Shown: positions 52,931-64,000 of the stretch, piece by piece
How positions within the stretch are numbered: position 1 is the stretch's first letter
Layout: each line of letters opens with the position of its first letter
Source of the DNA: Prado023 sp963706885
GTDB lineage: Bacteria > Actinomycetota > Actinomycetes > S36-B12 > CAIYMF01
Assembly (NCBI GenBank): GCA_963706885.1
Contig: CAVPNX010000025.1
Coordinates: 1 to 64,000, forward strand
Direction: 5' to 3'
DNA: 64,000 nt
Program-made: the position numbers and the translations under genes
Notes under the pieces: generated by a model
Seen by the model: only the letters and a program-made list of their open reading frames with translations
The model's database searches: none
Told to the model about the DNA's origin: nothing

Positions 52931-53687
52931 TCAGTCGTCCTCGGACAGGGTGACCTCCAGGCCACCACCGATCCCGACCGACAGGTTGTACATGAACGCC
53001 AGGAGGGTGCACAGGGCCGTCACGAGCACGGTCTCGATCCCTGCCACGACCAGTGCGGCACCCATGATCTTGCCGAAGTCCAGGAATCCGGTGACGTTGG
53101 CACCGGTCTCACCGCCGACATCCGTGGCGGTCCGGGTGATGGCACCGATGATGCCCGCGGAGTCCAGCGCGAACCACACAGCCGCGGACGCCGCGAGGAT
53201 GATCACGGCCAGGGCCAGCGCCAGCAGGAACGACTGCTTCATGACTGCCCACGGGTCGATATGGGTCACGTAGACACGCGCCGCCCGTGGTCCTGAGGAG
53301 GGCCGTACCGCGCTGCGCGCCACCTGCGCCACCGAGGTCTGCGGGGGCCGGGCCTGCGCCGGCGCAGGGGCTGGGTGGGCCGCGGCCGGCGGTGGGGTCG
53401 GGTTGGCGGGAGCAGCCACCCGGGCGGCCGCCGCAGCGCCGGCCACCGGGACCGCGGCGGCTCCCGCGGGCGTGGGGGCCAGCAGGTGTCGGGGCGACCG
53501 GGGTGGGGGCCGCTGGGGCTGCGGCCGCCGCGGGTGGGGCCGCCGGGCCCACTGCAGGTGAGGTGACCGGGGGGATCAGCACGCTGGGCCGCGGCCGCTG
53601 CGGATCCGGGCCGGTCATCCGGGCTGCCGGGCCGGGGCGGCCCACCGCACGATCAGCACCTGGCTGACCCTGCACATGCTCACCCAT
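52931..53687 (-). CDS. DUF3566 membrane protein, one frameshift
   Basis: About 251 residues. A long disordered Pro/Ala N-terminus (MGEHVQGQPGADRAVGRPG at 53687) leads to the DUF3566 domain: ARVYVTHIDPWAVMKQSFLLALALAV near residue 140 and two membrane helices, then FMYNLSVGIGGGLEVTLSEDD. The frame moves near 53485: VAPTPAGPHARG in one frame continues as TPAGAAAVPVAGAAAAA in the other. Length 3n+1 fits one inserted base. It is equivalent to Rv0007, next to gyrA; function unknown. Confidence 0.87.
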
Positions 53688-53780
53688 CTCCCGCTCCCGT
53701 CCCTGGTCGCCCCGATCGTATACCGCCCACCCGTGGACGGCCCGGTGCGCGCACCCGATCGTGCCCGAGCACGCCCCGGA

Positions 53781-56422
<2,642 letters not shown>

Positions 56423-56423
<1 letters not shown>

Positions 56424-58381
56424 CAGATGTCCAGGAACCTCACGTCGCGGGCGTTGCGCTGGATGAACGATCGACGGCTCTCGACGTCCTCGCCCATCAG
56501 CGTCATGAACAGTTCGTCGGCCTGGGCCGCGTCATCGAGGGTGACCTGCAGCAGGATGCGCACCTCGGGGTTCATCGTGGTGTCGCGCAGCTCCTGCCAG
56601 TTCATCTCGCCGAGACCCTTGTACCGCTGGATCGCCTCCTCCTTGGGCAGCTTGCGCCCGGCGGCGACCCCGGCCTCGATCAGGGCGTCACGCTCCCGCT
56701 CCGAGTAGGCGTACTCGGGAGCGGACTTGATCCACTTGATCTTGAACAGCGGCGGTTGTCCCAGGTACACGTGACCGTGCTCGATCAGCGGGCGCATGTA
56801 GCGGAACAGCAGCGTCAGCAGCAGGGTGCGGATGTGCTGGCCGTCGACGTCGGCGTCGGCCATCAGGACCAGCTTGTGGTAGCGCAGCTTGTCCTTGTCG
56901 AACTCGTCCTGGACCCCGGCACCCATCGCCGAGATCAGCGCCTGGACCTCGTTGTTCTGCAGGACCTTGTCGATGCGGGCCTTCTCGACGTTGAGGATCT
57001 TGCCCCGGATCGGCAGGATCGCCTGGGTCTTCGGGTCCCGAGCCTGGCGGGCCGACCCACCGGCGGAGTCACCCTCGACGATGAACAGCTCGCAGTTCTC
57101 CGGCTCCCGGCTCGAGCAGTCGATCAGCTTGCCCGGAAGGCCACCGCCGCCCAGCAGGCCCTTGCGGTTGCGGGCCAGGTCACGTGCCTTGCGGGCGGCC
57201 ATCCGGGCGTGGCTGGCCGAGACGGCCTTGCGCGCGATCTCCCGACCCTCGGCGGGGTTCGCCTCGAACCAGGCCCCCAACTGGTCGAACACGACCGACT
57301 GCACGACGGTCTTGGCCTCGGTGTTGCCCAGCTTGGTCTTGGTCTGGCCCTCGAACTGCGGCTCGCGCAGCTTCACGCTCACGATGGCGGTCAGGCCCTC
57401 GCGGATGTCCTCACCCGAGAGGTTCGGGTCCTTCTCCTTGAGCACGTTCCAGGTGCGGGCGAACTTGTTGACCAGCGTGGTCAGCGCGGCCCGGAAGCCC
57501 TCCTCGTGGGCGCCACCCTCGGTCGTGTTGATGGTGTTGGCGAAGGTGTAGACGCTCTCGTTGAACAGGTCGCTCCACTGCATGGCGATCTCCGCAGAGA
57601 TGCCCTTGTCGGGGTCCTCGGCGAAGAACTCGATCACGGTCGGGTGGGCTGCCCCGCGCTTGGCGTTCAGGTAGCGCACGAAGTCGGCGATGCCGCCCTC
57701 GTAGCAGTAGGTCGCCTGGCGCGGCCCGGGCTGCTCCTCGACGGAGTCGTCGTCGGTCGGGTGGACCCGCTCGTCGGTCAGGGCGATGGTCAGCCCCCGG
57801 TTGAGGAAGGCCATCTCCTGGAACCGCCGCGAGAGCGTCTCGAAGTCGTAGTGCGTGGTCTCGAAGATGTCCTCATCGGCCCAGAAGGTGATCACGGTCC
57901 CGGTGTCCTGGGTCGCCTCGTCCTTGGACAGCGGTGCCTGGGGCACGCCGTGGGTGTACTCCTGGCGCCAGACGTGGGCCTCCCGGCGCACCTCGACATC
58001 CAGCCGGGTGGACAGCGCGTTGACGACGGAGACGCCCACACCGTGCAGGCCCCCGGAGACTGCATAGCCACTGCCCCCGAACTTGCCGCCGGCATGCAGC
58101 ACCGTCAGCACGACCTCGACGCCCGGCTTGCCCTCGCTGGCCACGATGTCCACGGGGATGCCACGGCCGTTGTCCACGACCCGCACGCCACCGTCGGCCA
58201 GCAGCGTCACCTCGATCCGGTCGCAGTAGCCGGCCAGCGACTCGTCGACCGAGTTGTCCACAACCTCGTAGACCAGGTGGTGCAGGCCACGTTCACCGGT
58301 GGACCCGATGTACATGCCGGGGCGCTTGCGCACGGCGTCCAGCCCTTCCAGGACTGTGATCGCACTCGCGTCATAGGACAC
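56423..58381 (-). CDS. gyrB: DNA gyrase subunit B
   Basis: A 652-residue ATPase subunit of gyrase. The GHKL domain shows VVDNSVDESLAGYCD near residue 42, DNGRGIPVD near 75 and GGLHGVGVSVVNALS near 118. The Toprim domain has EGDSAGGSA near 430 and MADADVDGQHIRTLLL near 500, and QRYKGLGEMNWQELRDTTM near 590 is the conserved tail. GTG 58381 is chosen over upstream in-frame starts because VSYDASAITVLEGLDAVR is the conserved beginning and GGAG precedes it. Confidence 0.97.
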
Positions 58382-58477
58382 CTGGCACTCCTGACTGTGG
58401 TGGGGCTCGGGAACGCGGGCACGGGAGCGGGGAACGACTCGGGACGCACCAGTGAACAACGACCGCGTGATGCCAGG

Positions 58478-58483
58478 ATTCTA
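58478..58483 (-). promoter_or_regulatory. -10 box of gyrB-gyrA
   Basis: TAGAAT on the minus strand, about 97 nt before GTG 58381, in the gap after the DUF721 gene. The -35 is not recognisable. Confidence 0.5.
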
Positions 58484-58627
58484 CCCTGATCTGGGCAGGT
58501 GGGGCCCGGAAATCCACATAGGACGCGCCCTGAGCCGCAGACCCCTCGGGGACGATCCCCCCCACATCCCCGCGGCCGGTGGGCTGACGGGCCTCGATTC
58601 CGCGCCGAGCCGCTGTGCCCGTCGGGA

Positions 58628-59256
58628 TCAGCCGTAGGTGTCGCGCGGACCACGGCCCCGTGACCCGCAACCGCCCGCGGGTGCGTGGCGGGGTGGGACC
58701 AACGACCCGGATGTCGCGCACGACGCCCGGACCCACCTGCGCCTCGATGGCAGTTCGCAGGGCCGGCATCATGAGGCGCAGCTGCTCCGCCCAGGCCGTG
58801 GACGAGGTTCGGACCAGCAGGAGGCCCGTGGCCGGGTCGAACGACTCAGGTGTGGCGTGCTCGGCGTTGGCCGCTCCGACGATCTCCGGCCACATGCCCA
58901 GCAGCCGCGCGACGTCGAGCCCTGTGCGCCACCCCTGGTCGTCGACGAGCCTGGTCCATGCACCGCCGATCGCGAGGGGATCGCGCTCGTCCGGTCCGGG
59001 CCCTGAGAAGCCGGCCACCGCACGCCGTCGTCGGCGTGTGGACGGCCGTGTCGGTCGCGCGGGTTCGGAGGCAGCACCACCCGTCCGAGCCGCGGACCTG
59101 ACCCGGGACAGCACCGCGCGGGCGGCGTCCGGGACGGCGCCGGGGGCCGGGTCAGCGGCCGGCGGGTGAGTCGGCGCAGCGGCAGCCGTCGCGTCGCGCG
59201 GGATCGTGGTCCGCCGCCCCGGCCCGGCGTGGGCCCCCGGGTCCGGACGCGCTCAC
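58628..59256 (-). CDS. DUF721/DciA-like helicase-loader protein, two frameshifts
   Basis: About 209 residues. The DUF721 core is clear: LGMWPEIVGAANAEHATPESFD near residue 110 and GLLLVRTSSTAWAEQLRLMMPAL near 130, ending GRGPRDTYG. GTG 59256 overlaps the recF stop. Reading from it runs into a stop, so one base must be removed in the first 40 codons, probably in a G5 run near 59235. A second base must be removed from CACGGGGCCG near 58662. In actinobacteria (Rv0004) DciA loads the DnaB helicase at the origin. Confidence 0.82.
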
Positions 59257-60395
59257 GCCGCGCTCCCGACGTCAGCCACCGCGATGGTCCGGCCCCGCAG
59301 GACACGGGGGACATCCTCGGGCACGGCAGCGGTGATCAGGACCTGCTCGACGTCGGCCACCGCCCCGGCCAGACGGTCACGCCGATCGGTGTCGAGTTCG
59401 GCGAAGACGTCGTCGAGGATGAGCACGGGCTCCCCGCCCGGCCCTGACTCAGCACGGACAATGTCATAGGACGCCAGTCGTAGGGCCAGGGCCATGGACC
59501 AGGACTCACCGTGTGAGGCATACCCACGCACCGGCATCCCGTGCAACGTCACGGCCAGCTCGTCGCGGTGCGGCCCCACCAGGGTGATCCCCCGGGCGAA
59601 CTCCTCGTCGCGGCGGGCATGCAGCGATTCGCGCACCCGGTCCTCGAGGTCGTCGCGTCCCAGACCGACCGCATCGGGAACCCCCGGCACGTACTCGATG
59701 TGGGCCAGCGGATCCCGGTCCCCCGGCGCCACCGCACGGTAGGCCCCCGACAAGGGGGGTGCCAGGCGCGCGACCAGCGCCGCCCGCGCCAGGATCACCT
59801 CCGCAGAGAGGGCGGCCAGTTGGTCGTCCCAGATGGACAGGGTCGCCTCGGCGGCGCTTCGGCTCCGGGCGCCGCCGCCGCGCAGCGCCGAGGCGGACTT
59901 CAGCAGGGAGTTGCGCTGCTTGAGCACCCGGTCCAGGTCGGACAGGACGGCGTCGAAGCGCGGTGCGAGCGCCACGGTGAGCTCATCGAGGTAGGTGCGC
60001 CGCTCGCCCGGGTCCCCCTTGACCAGGAACAGGTCCTCGGGGGCGAAGAGCACCCGGGACACCTGACCCAGGACATCGCGCTGCCGGGGCACCGGCGAGC
60101 GATTCACCCGAGCCCGGTTGGCCCGTCCCGGGGTGATCTCGAGCTCGACGACGACCTCACGCCCACCGCGGTCGGCGTGGACCCGCACAACTGCGCGCTG
60201 CGCCCCCCGGCGCACCAGCGGAAGATCGGTGGCCACCCGGTGCGAGCGCAGGGCGCAGGCGTAGCCGATCGCCTCGACGAGGTTGGTCTTGCCCTGGCCG
60301 TTGGCCCCCACGAACGTGGTCACCCCCGGCTCGAGGTCGAGCTCCACGGTCCCGTAGGACCGGAAGTCGACCAGCCCCAGATGGGTGACGTGCAC
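59253..60395 (-). CDS. recF: DNA replication and repair protein RecF
   Basis: A 380-residue SMC-like ATPase loading RecA at gaps. Walker A is FVGANGQGKTNLVEAI near residue 30, the signature HGESWSMALALRLA near 300, and Walker B LILDDVFAELD near 325. HLGLVDFRSYGTVELDLEPG is the conserved start. GTG 60395 begins 1 nt after the dnaN stop, and its own stop overlaps DUF721. Confidence 0.97.
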   Translation of the reverse strand: MHVTHLGLVDFRSYGTVELDLEPGVTTFVGANGQGKTNLVEAIGYACALRSHRVATDLPLVRRGAQRAVVRVHADRGGREVVVELEITPGRANRARVNRSPVPRQRDVLGQVSRVLFAPEDLFLVKGDPGERRTYLDELTVALAPRFDAVLSDLDRVLKQRNSLLKSASALRGGGARSRSAAEATLSIWDDQLAALSAEVILARAALVARLAPPLSGAYRAVAPGDRDPLAHIEYVPGVPDAVGLGRDDLEDRVRESLHARRDEEFARGITLVGPHRDELAVTLHGMPVRGYASHGESWSMALALRLASYDIVRAESGPGGEPVLILDDVFAELDTDRRDRLAGAVADVEQVLITAAVPEDVPRVLRGRTIAVADVGSAA

Positions 60396-60396
60396 G

Positions 60397-61539
60397 CTAG
60401 GACGGCAGGCGGACGGGCATCAGCAGGTACAGGTAGTCATCTGCGGCGTCGGCGTCGAAGCTCGCGGCACCGGTGAGCACGGCAGGCTTGTTGGCGTTCG
60501 TGAACGCCATGTTGGTCACCGGCTTCGAGATGGCCGCCAGACCCTCGAGGAGGTACCCGGGGTTGAATGCGATGCGCTCCATCGGCTCGCCGGTCACCAC
60601 GCACTCGATCGCATCCAGGCCGATCGCATCGTCCCCGGTCCCGGCCTCGAGCACCAGCTCCTGGCCGTTGAAGATCATCTTCACCGCACTCGAGCGCTCC
60701 GCGACGAGAGCCACACGCTTGACCGCCTCCGTGAGCGCGGCGGTCTCCACCCGGGCGATGGTGGGTGACTCCGCGGGCAGCAGGGCCCGGTACTTGGGGA
60801 AGTCGCCCTCCAGGAGCCTGGTCGTGGTGCGCCGGTCCAGGCCCTCGATGCCCAGAAGGCCCTCACCCACGGCGGCGGACCCGAACGCGAGGTGCACCTC
60901 GTCCGCGTGCGCCAGCGCCTTCGCAGTGTCGGCCAGCGTGCGCGCGGGAACAAGTGCCGCCGCAGTGAACCCGGACTCCTGGGGGGTCCACGAGAACGTG
61001 CGCACCGCCAGCCGGTAGCGATCGGTGGCGGCCAGCGTCACCTGGTCGCCATCGACCTCGACCCGGACGCCGGTCAGGAAGGGCAGGGCGTCATCGCGCC
61101 CGGCGGCCACAGCCACCTGGGCGACCGCCGCGGCCAGGACGGTCCCCGGGACGCTGCCGCTGGGGTCCGGCATGGCCGGCAGCGGCGGGTACTCCTCCAC
61201 AGGCAGGGTCGGCAGCTCGAACGAGGCGCGGCCGCACCTCACCCGCAACCTGGTCCCATCGATCTCGACGTCCACGGGCTGGGCGGGCAGTGATCGGGCG
61301 ATGTCCACGAGCAGGCGGCCGTTGACCAGGGCGACACCCGGGTCGCTGACATCTGCGGAGACCTCGACCCGCCCGGAGACCTCGTAGTCGTAGCTGGCGA
61401 TGGACACCTTCGGCTCGGCGCCATCGACGCACTCGAGGCGCAGCCCGGAGAGCATGGGGAGCGCGGGCCGGGTGGGCACGGTCCGCCCAGCCCACGCCAC
61501 GGCATCAGCGAACTGGTCACGATCGACGCGGAACTTCAC
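60397..61539 (-). CDS. dnaN: DNA polymerase III sliding clamp (beta)
   Basis: A 380-residue clamp with three repeated domains. MKFRVDRDQFADAVAWAGRTVPTRP begins domain 1, FELPTLPVEEYPPLP near residue 105 is the conserved interdomain motif, and the end is DDYLYLLMPVRLP, the clamp-loader and polymerase contact. ATG 61539 follows AGGAGG. It faces oriC. Confidence 0.98.
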   Translation of the reverse strand: MKFRVDRDQFADAVAWAGRTVPTRPALPMLSGLRLECVDGAEPKVSIASYDYEVSGRVEVSADVSDPGVALVNGRLLVDIARSLPAQPVDVEIDGTRLRVRCGRASFELPTLPVEEYPPLPAMPDPSGSVPGTVLAAAVAQVAVAAGRDDALPFLTGVRVEVDGDQVTLAATDRYRLAVRTFSWTPQESGFTAAALVPARTLADTAKALAHADEVHLAFGSAAVGEGLLGIEGLDRRTTTRLLEGDFPKYRALLPAESPTIARVETAALTEAVKRVALVAERSSAVKMIFNGQELVLEAGTGDDAIGLDAIECVVTGEPMERIAFNPGYLLEGLAAISKPVTNMAFTNANKPAVLTGAASFDADAADDYLYLLMPVRLPS

Positions 61540-61964
61540 GAACTCCTCCTGGATGGGCTCTCTGCTCGGGTCACCCTACGACGCGCCGGTGACACAGGGA
61601 CGCACCGCCGCGACAACAGCGCAGCCAGCGGAGACCCGCTGACAGGCGAATGCTGGTGCAGGAACCCGCAGCGCCTGCTGGTTCGTCCACAGGTCGAGCC
61701 GGACTGAGGGCGGTTCATCGAATCATCCTCTGTAACTGGAGTCTTCGTAGTAGGTGCTGTGGATCCTGGGGACAACTGCTGTCGTCGCAGGTCAACATGC
61801 GAGTCGTTGACCACAGCGGCTGTGGGTGCACCTGGGTCGGACCGATGTGATTCGTGGACAGGAGGGGTCCAGGCACAGCCGCGGGGGCCGCTGTCCACAC
61901 GCCACCCGCAGGTCGGGGTGCGACACGCCGCGCTCCAGGCTCGTGCGTCCACAGGGTCCAGCGA
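61540..61964. other. oriC: Replication origin oriC
   Basis: A 425-bp gap between dnaA and dnaN. DnaA-box-like 9-mers include TCGTCCACA (61683), TGGGGACAA (61767, minus), TTGACCACA (61807) and CTGTCCACA (61891), each one base from TTGTCCACA. Weaker ones lie at 61758, 61853 and 61945. The relatively AT-rich segment 61705-61757 is the likely unwinding element. This is the usual actinobacterial position. Confidence 0.85.
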
Positions 61965-63390
61965 TCAGCGGGTGGCGGCCGAGGCCCGGATCCGGGCCGT
62001 CAGGTCCATGACCGAGTTGTACAGCGAGCGCCGCTCAGCCATGAGCGTGCGGATCTTGCGATCGGCGTGCATGACCGTCGTGTGGTCACGGCCGCCGAAG
62101 AGCTCACCGATCTTGGGCAGGGACAGGTCGGTCAGCTCACGGCACAGGTACATGGCCACCTGGCGAGCGGTCACCAGGGTCCGGGAGCGCGACTGCCCGG
62201 TCAGGTCATCGATGGTCACGGAGTAGAACTTGGCCGTCTCGAGCATGATCGCCGGCGCGGTGATCTCAGGCCCGGCCTCGTTCGGGATCACGTTGCGCAG
62301 GACCTCCTCGGCGAGGCTGAGGTCCACCGGGCGCTTGCTGAGGCTGGCGAAGGCGGTCACGCGGATCAGGGCGCCCTCGAGCTCGCGGATGTTCCGGGAG
62401 ATCTTGCTGGCGATGTACTCCAGGACGTCGGCGGGGACGGTGATCCCCTCCTGGTCGGTCTTGCGCCGCAGGATGGCGATCCGGGTCTCGAGGTCGGGCG
62501 GCTGGATGTCGGTCGTCAACCCCCAGCCGAACCGCGTGCGCATCCGGTCCTCGAAGTCCTTGAGCCGGTTCGGGGCGATGTCGGAGGTGATCACGATCTG
62601 CTTGTTGGCGTTGTGCAGCGTGTTGAAGGTGTGGAAGAACTCCTCCTGGGTCTGCACCTTGCCCGAGAGGAACTGGATGTCGTCGACGAGCAGCACGTCG
62701 ACGTCGCGGTAGCGGCGCTGGAACAGCAGGGCGGCGTCGTCGCGGATCGAGTTGATGAACTCGTTGGTGAACTCCTCGCTGGACACGTAGCGCACACGTG
62801 TCCCGGAGTAGAGCAGCTGCGTGTAGTGCCCGATCGCGTGCAGCAGGTGGGTCTTGCCCAGACCTGACTCGCCGTAGATGACCAGCGGGTTGTAGCTGCG
62901 CGCCGGCTGCTCGGCGACGGCCACCGCGGCGGCGTGCGCGAAGCGGTTGCTGGCGCCCGGCGACGAAGGTGTCGAACGTGTAGCGCGGGTTCAGCCGTGC
63001 CGACTGCTCCGGCCTCACCTCGGTGGTTCGGGCTGCTGGGCGCACCGCCGGCTGAGGCCCGGTCACGTCGACGGGGCGATCGGCGTAGGTCGAGTCCGCC
63101 CAGATGTCGGCCAGGTCGTCATCGACGTCCAGGGACGGGTCGACGGTGACCGCCAGGCTGATGTCGCGGCCCAGCAGGGACCCCAGCGAACTCTCGATGG
63201 GGGGGCGCAGGTGGGACTCGAGGACGTCCTTGGCGAACGGGTTGGGGGCGGCCAGGACGGCCACACTGCCGTAGACGTTGACCAGGCGGGACAGCTGCAG
63301 GAACGCCCGGTGGGAGCGGCTCAGCGCCGTGCTGTCCAGCGAGCTGATCGCGCTGGCCCAGATCTCCGCCGGGTCTGCAGTGTCATCCAC
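61965..63390 (-). CDS. dnaA: Chromosomal replication initiator DnaA, one frameshift
   Basis: About 474 residues in four domains. Domain I begins MDDTADPAEIWASAISSLD. The AAA+ core has IYGESGLGKTHLLHAIG (Walker A) and VDVLLVDDIQFLSG (Walker B). The DNA-binding domain has REL(T/S)DLSLPKIGELFGGRDHTTVMHA, the DnaA signature, near residue 430. The frame breaks near 62957: TFDTFVAG continues literally as RQQPLRARR, but removal of one base gives ASNRFAHAAAVAVAEQPARSYNPL. An essential gene cannot be broken like this, so a consensus error is the best explanation. Confidence 0.96.
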
Positions 63391-63733
63391 GGATGTCCCT
63401 CTTCCCTCTTGCGTGTCCCAGGTCCTGGGAAACCCACCCCGGACAACCCGGCGAACCTATGCCCGCCCACCGCCGGCGTGCAAGAGTTTTCCACAGGTTT
63501 CCCGGCGTCCCGACCACGGGGTGATCAGGGCATCCGGCAGCGCCGTGGGGACCCCACGAGCAGGCGTCCAGCCGGGGTGCGGCCCGCAGGCCGCGTGAGG
63601 CGCCGATCGGTGCGCGTTTGACCCGTCCTGCGGCTGTTGCGTACCTTAGTACCCAGGAAGAGGTCCGTCCGGCCAGTGGTGCACATGGGCGCAGGCTCTT
63701 CGCCCGAGAACACCCAGCCGCAAGGATGACGCC
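63391..63733. promoter_or_regulatory. Divergent dnaA/rpmH control region
   Basis: 343 bases without a gene. It holds a DnaA-box-like TTTTCCACA at 63487-63495, a possible dnaA autoregulation site, and the rpmH promoter at 63618-63647. Confidence 0.65.
63618..63647 (+). promoter_or_regulatory. rpmH-rnpA promoter
   Basis: TTGACC at 63618-63623 and TACCTT at 63642-63647, spacer 18 nt, about 90 nt before rpmH. Confidence 0.65.
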
Positions 63734-63868
63734 ATGAAGCGCACGTTCCAGCCGAACAACCGTCGGCGCGCCCGCACGCACGGGTTCCGGACCCGGATGA
63801 GCACCCGGGCAGGGCGTGCCGTGCTGGCGGCACGCCGTGGCAAGGGTCGCACCCGAATCTCGGCCTAG
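63734..63868 (+). CDS. rpmH: 50S ribosomal protein L34
   Basis: A 44-residue, highly basic ribosomal protein: MKRTFQPNNRRRARTHGFR, then MSTRAGRAVLAARRGKGR. Length and sequence are those of the family. AAGGA precedes ATG 63734. It is divergent from dnaA and followed by rnpA, the standard order. Confidence 0.98.
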   Translation: MKRTFQPNNRRRARTHGFRTRMSTRAGRAVLAARRGKGRTRISA

Positions 63869-63882
63869 TCGTCGGGCCGTTC

Positions 63883-64000
63883 GTGCTGCCCGTGCGCCGA
63901 AGGATCCGGCGCGCTGAGGACTTCCGCGTGGTCATCCGCGCGGGGTCCCGGGCTGCCACGCGCACCGTCGTGGTCCACGTGCACTCCTGGGACACCCAGG
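63883..64000 (+). CDS. rnpA: Ribonuclease P protein component, cut by window edge
   Basis: The first 39 codons are present. VLPVRRRIRRAEDFRVVIRAG is the typical RnpA beginning, whose basic residues contact pre-tRNA. GTG 63883 is preferred; GTG 63892 is an in-frame alternative. It lies 14 nt after rpmH. Confidence 0.92.
   Translation, partial: MLPVRRRIRRAEDFRVVIRAGSRAATRTVVVHVHSWDTQ

Overview
This 64 kb window comes from the replication-origin region of a very G+C-rich actinomycete (roughly 70% G+C by eye). The right end reads dnaA, oriC, dnaN, recF, DUF721/DciA, gyrB, gyrA, with rpmH and rnpA diverging from dnaA. Other actinobacterial signature genes are present: bldG with its anti-sigma partner, crgA, DLW-39, DUF3566, marP, a class E sortase, DUF881 and a Tad pilus cluster beside a DUF1998 helicase. 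Gene order recalls Mycobacterium tuberculosis Rv3646c-Rv3721c joined to Rv0001-Rv0013, and Streptomyces SCO3543-SCO3580. The order or genus cannot be fixed from the sequence alone.

Layout. 1-8.2 kb (minus): topA (cut at its 3' end), a methyltransferase, the proton pyrophosphatase hppA, an ApgA-like anti-sigma factor and bldG. 8.5-10.9 kb (plus): MrfA-like helicase. 11-17 kb (minus): MBL hydrolase and the Tad cluster cpaE-tadA-tadB-tadC-flp-like-tadE-tadG-like. 17.3-20 kb: Fic-like protein and acs. 20.2-23 kb (plus): nhaA, holin-like protein, EphE-like hydrolase. 23.2-25.8 kb (minus): marP, a NUDIX gene, nth. 25.8-35.4 kb (mostly plus): RsiG-like anti-sigma factor, crp, DUF4177, RidA, NUDIX, MBL, an ArsA-like ATPase pair, ponA2 and a metallophosphoesterase, with yqeY opposing. 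35.6-41.7 kb (minus): tRNA-Pro, asd-lysC, DUF5063-recR-dnaX. 41.8-50.4 kb: LmeA-like protein, ferritin, tRNA-Ser, a TrmH methyltransferase, DedA, pyrE, SDR, an aminotransferase, trpG/pabA, DUF881, sortase and a small membrane protein. 50.5-63.4 kb (minus): crgA, rhomboid, ppiA, tRNA-Ala, DLW-39, tRNA-Ile, DUF3566, gyrA, gyrB, DUF721, recF, dnaN, oriC, dnaA.

The genes fall into a few jobs: chromosome replication and topology, cell envelope and division (ponA2, crgA, sortase), Tad pilus assembly, aspartate-family and pyrimidine biosynthesis, and regulation by STAS/anti-sigma, cAMP and probably c-di-GMP. Many genes overlap by ATGA or GTGA. Several starts sit 6-7 nt after a TANNNT box, as expected for leaderless transcripts.

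Two cautions and two leads. First, at least 14 single-base shifts break ordinary genes, dnaA, hppA and acs among them. Every one goes in the direction of an inserted base, often in a G/C run, so they look like consensus errors and the genes are annotated here as intact with a frameshift. Second, an apparent CpaE-TadA fusion is one of these artefacts. The most unusual non-coding structure is a matching module behind tRNA-Pro and tRNA-Ala: a perfect 21-bp hairpin, conserved short blocks, then a duplicate of that tRNA's own 3' end. A DnaA-box plus palindrome element also occurs in two convergent intergenic gaps at 42.5 and 50.3 kb.
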